From Diploscapter coronatus (taxonomy: Eukaryota; Nematoda; Chromadorea; Rhabditida; Rhabditidae), in contig OZ038423.1 in assembly GCA_964036155.1 (NCBI GenBank), forward strand, positions 55,939,249 to 56,003,248: a stretch of DNA of 64,000 nucleotides, read 5' to 3'. Below the pieces are notes generated by a model that saw only the letters and a list, made by a program, of their open reading frames with translations, ran no database searches and had not been told where the DNA came from. Each line of letters starts with the position of its first letter. Positions within the stretch are counted from its first letter, which is position 1. The position numbers and the translations under genes were made by a program. Positions 61,301 to 64,000 of this stretch are shown here, one piece after another.

Positions 61301-62790
61301 CTCCGCTTCTTTTTCCAGCGCGAGAGGGCTTTTAATCCCATAGAATTTTCATGAAGTGTCCATCATTTCACACATTTTTGCACACCCGCTACCCTCGAAT
61401 TTTATTTTATTCAGCTCATATAACTTGGAATTTCAACGATTTCTGGCCTGAATTTTCATCTCGAAATTATGTCTGTTTTAGATGTTATTATATTTTGAAA
61501 TTACACGAGAGAAACACACATACATATTCTGGTAGAGGAAGAATTTGAGGACATATCGGCAAATTTGGATTGAGCCTATACAAAAGACGGGAGGGATAGA
61601 GGATAAAGAGAAGAGACATTTTGGGGTGGATGGAGAGATGTTGTGAATAAGGACGTGAAATTGAGAGCGCGAAGAGAAGAGATACACAGAGTGCGAGTGT
61701 ATGATTGTGTTAAACGAAGCATAAAACAGCGCTCTGCTGGCCGCAGGGCTTGAATCTCGATTTTCTGCGAGCAAGAAGAGAAAATGCCGAATTCTGAATC
61801 TGAATGCTCGAATCCTGTGGTTCTTCTCGCACCAGTTTTTCTTACTAGTCTCTCTTTCTTCTCCGTCTTTTCTGTGCTGCTTCAACATTTTCATAAACCC
61901 TAGAATATTCACAATGCTCATCATCTTATTACTTTGTAGCAGCGCATGAAAAATTTCTGTCGAGTTTTATTTGCGAAGAGTAGATTTTCAGATTCCATTT
62001 TTAGGAAGATATGATGCAATTTCGGTATATCTTGGTTTTTGATGAGAAGATTTTGAAAAGTCAGTATTTTGGATTTTTGCATCTAAATTTTCCTTCTCTA
62101 CTGCAAAAATACCTTCAGCTTCAATTTTCTCCGTACATTTTTCTTAACCATCATTATTTTATTACCTATTTTCGAGCGCCAATAGGTATTTTCGTCTTTC
62201 GAGATCAGTTGGTTATTGGAGTTGAACAAGTTGTCGTTTTCTTGTCTATAGGATTGAGAATTGATCGATTTGATATTGAATCCGTTTTTATCTCTATCTT
62301 TTATCATTATACATCTTACTCTCTATATCTTTATCCCCCGGGCAGCTGCTAGCAGAAGCTCTGCCTGTTTCTCTGCGTCTCTGCTCTCTTCCTTTGTGTG
62401 CGGCTTGGCTAATCACACCACTGCAGTGATATGTCAATCGACCGACGACAGAGTCAGACAGAGAAACAGACGGAGGGGTGAGAGCAATCCAAATGCATAA
62501 TCATGCACTTTCGTTGCATTTAGGAAAAATTTACCGTATTTGGGAGTTTTTTGCAAAAATGGTAATTTCTTCTCAAAAATCGAACTTTTTCAATGAAGAA
62601 CAGTATTTTTCTCTAAAAATAGGTTTAAATAGTTTCTTTCTGTTTTTCTGTTTTTTTTTTTAAATTATTTTCTTCCTTTTAGTTTTCAGAAAACTTATGA
62701 AGATTTTTGTTTCAAAAAATTGAATTTTGTGCACTTGCCTTAAACTAATACTGTTTGATGAGGATCATTAGCTTTTTCATAGAAAAATCA

Positions 62791-62937
62791 GGGATGTACG
62801 GAGTTCTTTCAGAGAAAAAAGACGCAAGAAATTGTGTAGAGTTCGTGTTGAGTTTGAGCCTATTGTATCATATTATGAATGCTAACATAACATACTATTT
62901 TTCGCGTCTTTTTTCTCTGAAAGAACTCCGTGCATCC
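62791..62937. repeat. near-perfect 34-base inverted repeat
   Basis: GGGATGTACGGAGTTCTTTC... at 62791-62824 is matched by its reverse complement at 62904-62937 with a single mismatch in 34 bases. The 79-base spacer is AT-rich and non-coding. The near identity of the arms suggests a recent insertion or selection for pairing. Confidence 0.75.
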
Positions 62938-64000
62938 CCGAGTAAAATTCATCTAGATATTTTTTCTTACAAAATTTGATTGAAAACTTTTCATTCCTCT
63001 TTAATTTCTCGAAGAAAGTACTCAAAAGCTTTATCTGAACATCTCTCCTCATGTCCGTTAGAATGATCGAACACTCTCTCGACTAACGATGCTAATGATA
63101 AAATGAATTCAAATTCACTCTGCTCTTTTCCCCAAGGAACTTGGCCAACTCGTTCTCCTTCTCCTTTCATGGGACAGGCAGATAAAAGCATGCAAATCTG
63201 CTCACTGTAAAACTCAGTTGGTTTAAAATTCACGGTTCCTTGTCTACTTCACCAAAAACCATCATAACCCATTTGGAAAATTCTTCAAGGTTTAGGGCCA
63301 GGAAATGTAGGAAAAGAAGAAAAATAGCTGACCAGTTTTGCAAGAAGTCAAAATTTAATCATGTATAAACTTCATCAACTTTTTTTTAAGAATAAGCGAA
63401 ATTTAATCTTAGTGTTTTTATAATGTGATTTTGCTAGATATATGAAATGCTCTCAGATAAGCGCTTTTCTCACCGATTTTTTGCCTAATTTCTAAAATTC
63501 GCTCTCAGCTGACGTGAATCCGGAATTATCCACGGGTTTTCACCAATGGCATTTTTGCTCGTTTAGCACGAATTTTTCAGTCGCACTTTAGCGGCAGATA
63601 AGCCGCATTTAATTCATTCTAAGCCTGAACTTTTGTCTTTTTTCAAAGCTTCGACAAACGAGTAGAAATGAGTCGAATTGGAAAGATTCTTACATCATTA
63701 TATTCCTTAGGAGAAGTAGTTTCATAGCATCACAGAATTTGATCAAAGTTGATAACAACTGATAGAGTATGAAGCACTAGTACGAGGGTAGTGAGACTAG
63801 GCTCATGCTTCTTCCTAGCTCGAGCTTAACACGAGGGTAGCTCTAACTTTTGAGCGAAAATACCACCACAGGCTTTAGGCGGGTTTGCTAGCCTCGTTGC
63901 ATCTTATTCTTTATCCTCACTTTCTCTCCCAGATGAGCTCCTTTATTCTTCGTATTTCCATCTTTGGACCCTCCTATTTTCCTCTGCTCTATAAATCGAG

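Larger units (their letters stand above)
55345..64000. other. gene-poor right end of window
   Basis: No gene is seen from the acetyl-CoA synthetase stop to the window edge, apart from the repeats listed separately. An AATAAA at 55987-55992 is a candidate poly(A) signal for that gene. Pyrimidine-rich patches (58940-59110, 60540-60640) and a GC-richer patch at 62330-62470 could be promoter or intron sequence of a gene beyond the right edge. Frames up to 148 codons overlap on both strands and show no recognisable domains. Confidence 0.45.

Noticed and set aside
61478..61924. 148-codon minus-strand ORF, longest in the right end
   Set aside because: Composition is that of pyrimidine-rich non-coding DNA, no motif is seen, and it overlaps other frames.
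1..64000. Spliced-leader RNA genes, CRISPR arrays, rRNA and well-known microRNAs
   Set aside because: No SL1-like sequence, repeat-spacer array, rRNA segment or remembered conserved miRNA (let-7, lin-4, miR-1, miR-71, miR-124) was seen on either strand by eye; a covariance-model scan was not possible.

Overview
The window is nuclear DNA of a nematode. Genes are split by many mostly short introns with the typical TTTTCAG acceptor. The proteins match nematode families throughout, and two gene pairs keep the neighbour order of Caenorhabditis elegans chromosome III: glycerol-3-phosphate dehydrogenase next to the citrate carrier, and brc-1 next to acetyl-CoA synthetase. The spacing, AT-rich introns and palindromic repeats suggest a rhabditid other than C. 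elegans. The species cannot be named from the sequence alone.

Left third (1-22 kb), gene-dense: 5' exons of ribosomal protein L9 (minus; its last exon lies off the left edge), malectin (minus), cytosolic glycerol-3-phosphate dehydrogenase (plus), mitochondrial citrate carrier (minus, tail to tail with the dehydrogenase), a TLDc protein like EAK-7/MEAK7 (plus), and a 23-exon membrane-associated phosphatidylinositol transfer protein of the RdgB/PITPNM type (plus). Exon phases were followed by hand and every join in these models keeps frame.

Middle (22-45 kb), sparse: one doubtful small gene, a decayed mariner transposase (minus), about 8 kb of apparently non-coding DNA, then a biogenic-amine GPCR close to the 5-HT1/SER-4 type (plus) whose NPxxY motif reads NFIIY. 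Next is a secreted or membrane-anchored astacin-like protein (plus) that has lost all three zinc histidines but keeps EGF-like and CUB modules and ends in a hydrophobic tail.

Right part (45-64 kb): a BRCA1 orthologue (RING plus two BRCT repeats, minus) shares a head-to-head upstream region with acetyl-CoA synthetase (plus). From 55.3 kb to the end no gene is seen. This stretch holds a 2-kb nearly palindromic foldback element with no coding capacity, and several smaller inverted repeats.

Functionally the genes are a mix of metabolism (glycerol-3-phosphate, citrate and acetyl-CoA supply), ER glycoprotein quality control, lipid transfer, TOR/insulin-related signalling, amine signalling and DNA repair. 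There is no operon-like spacing. The most unusual items are the pseudo-astacin, the altered GPCR motif, the foldback element, the mariner relic, two GC-AG introns, and an L9 intron whose 3' end lacks the expected AG.
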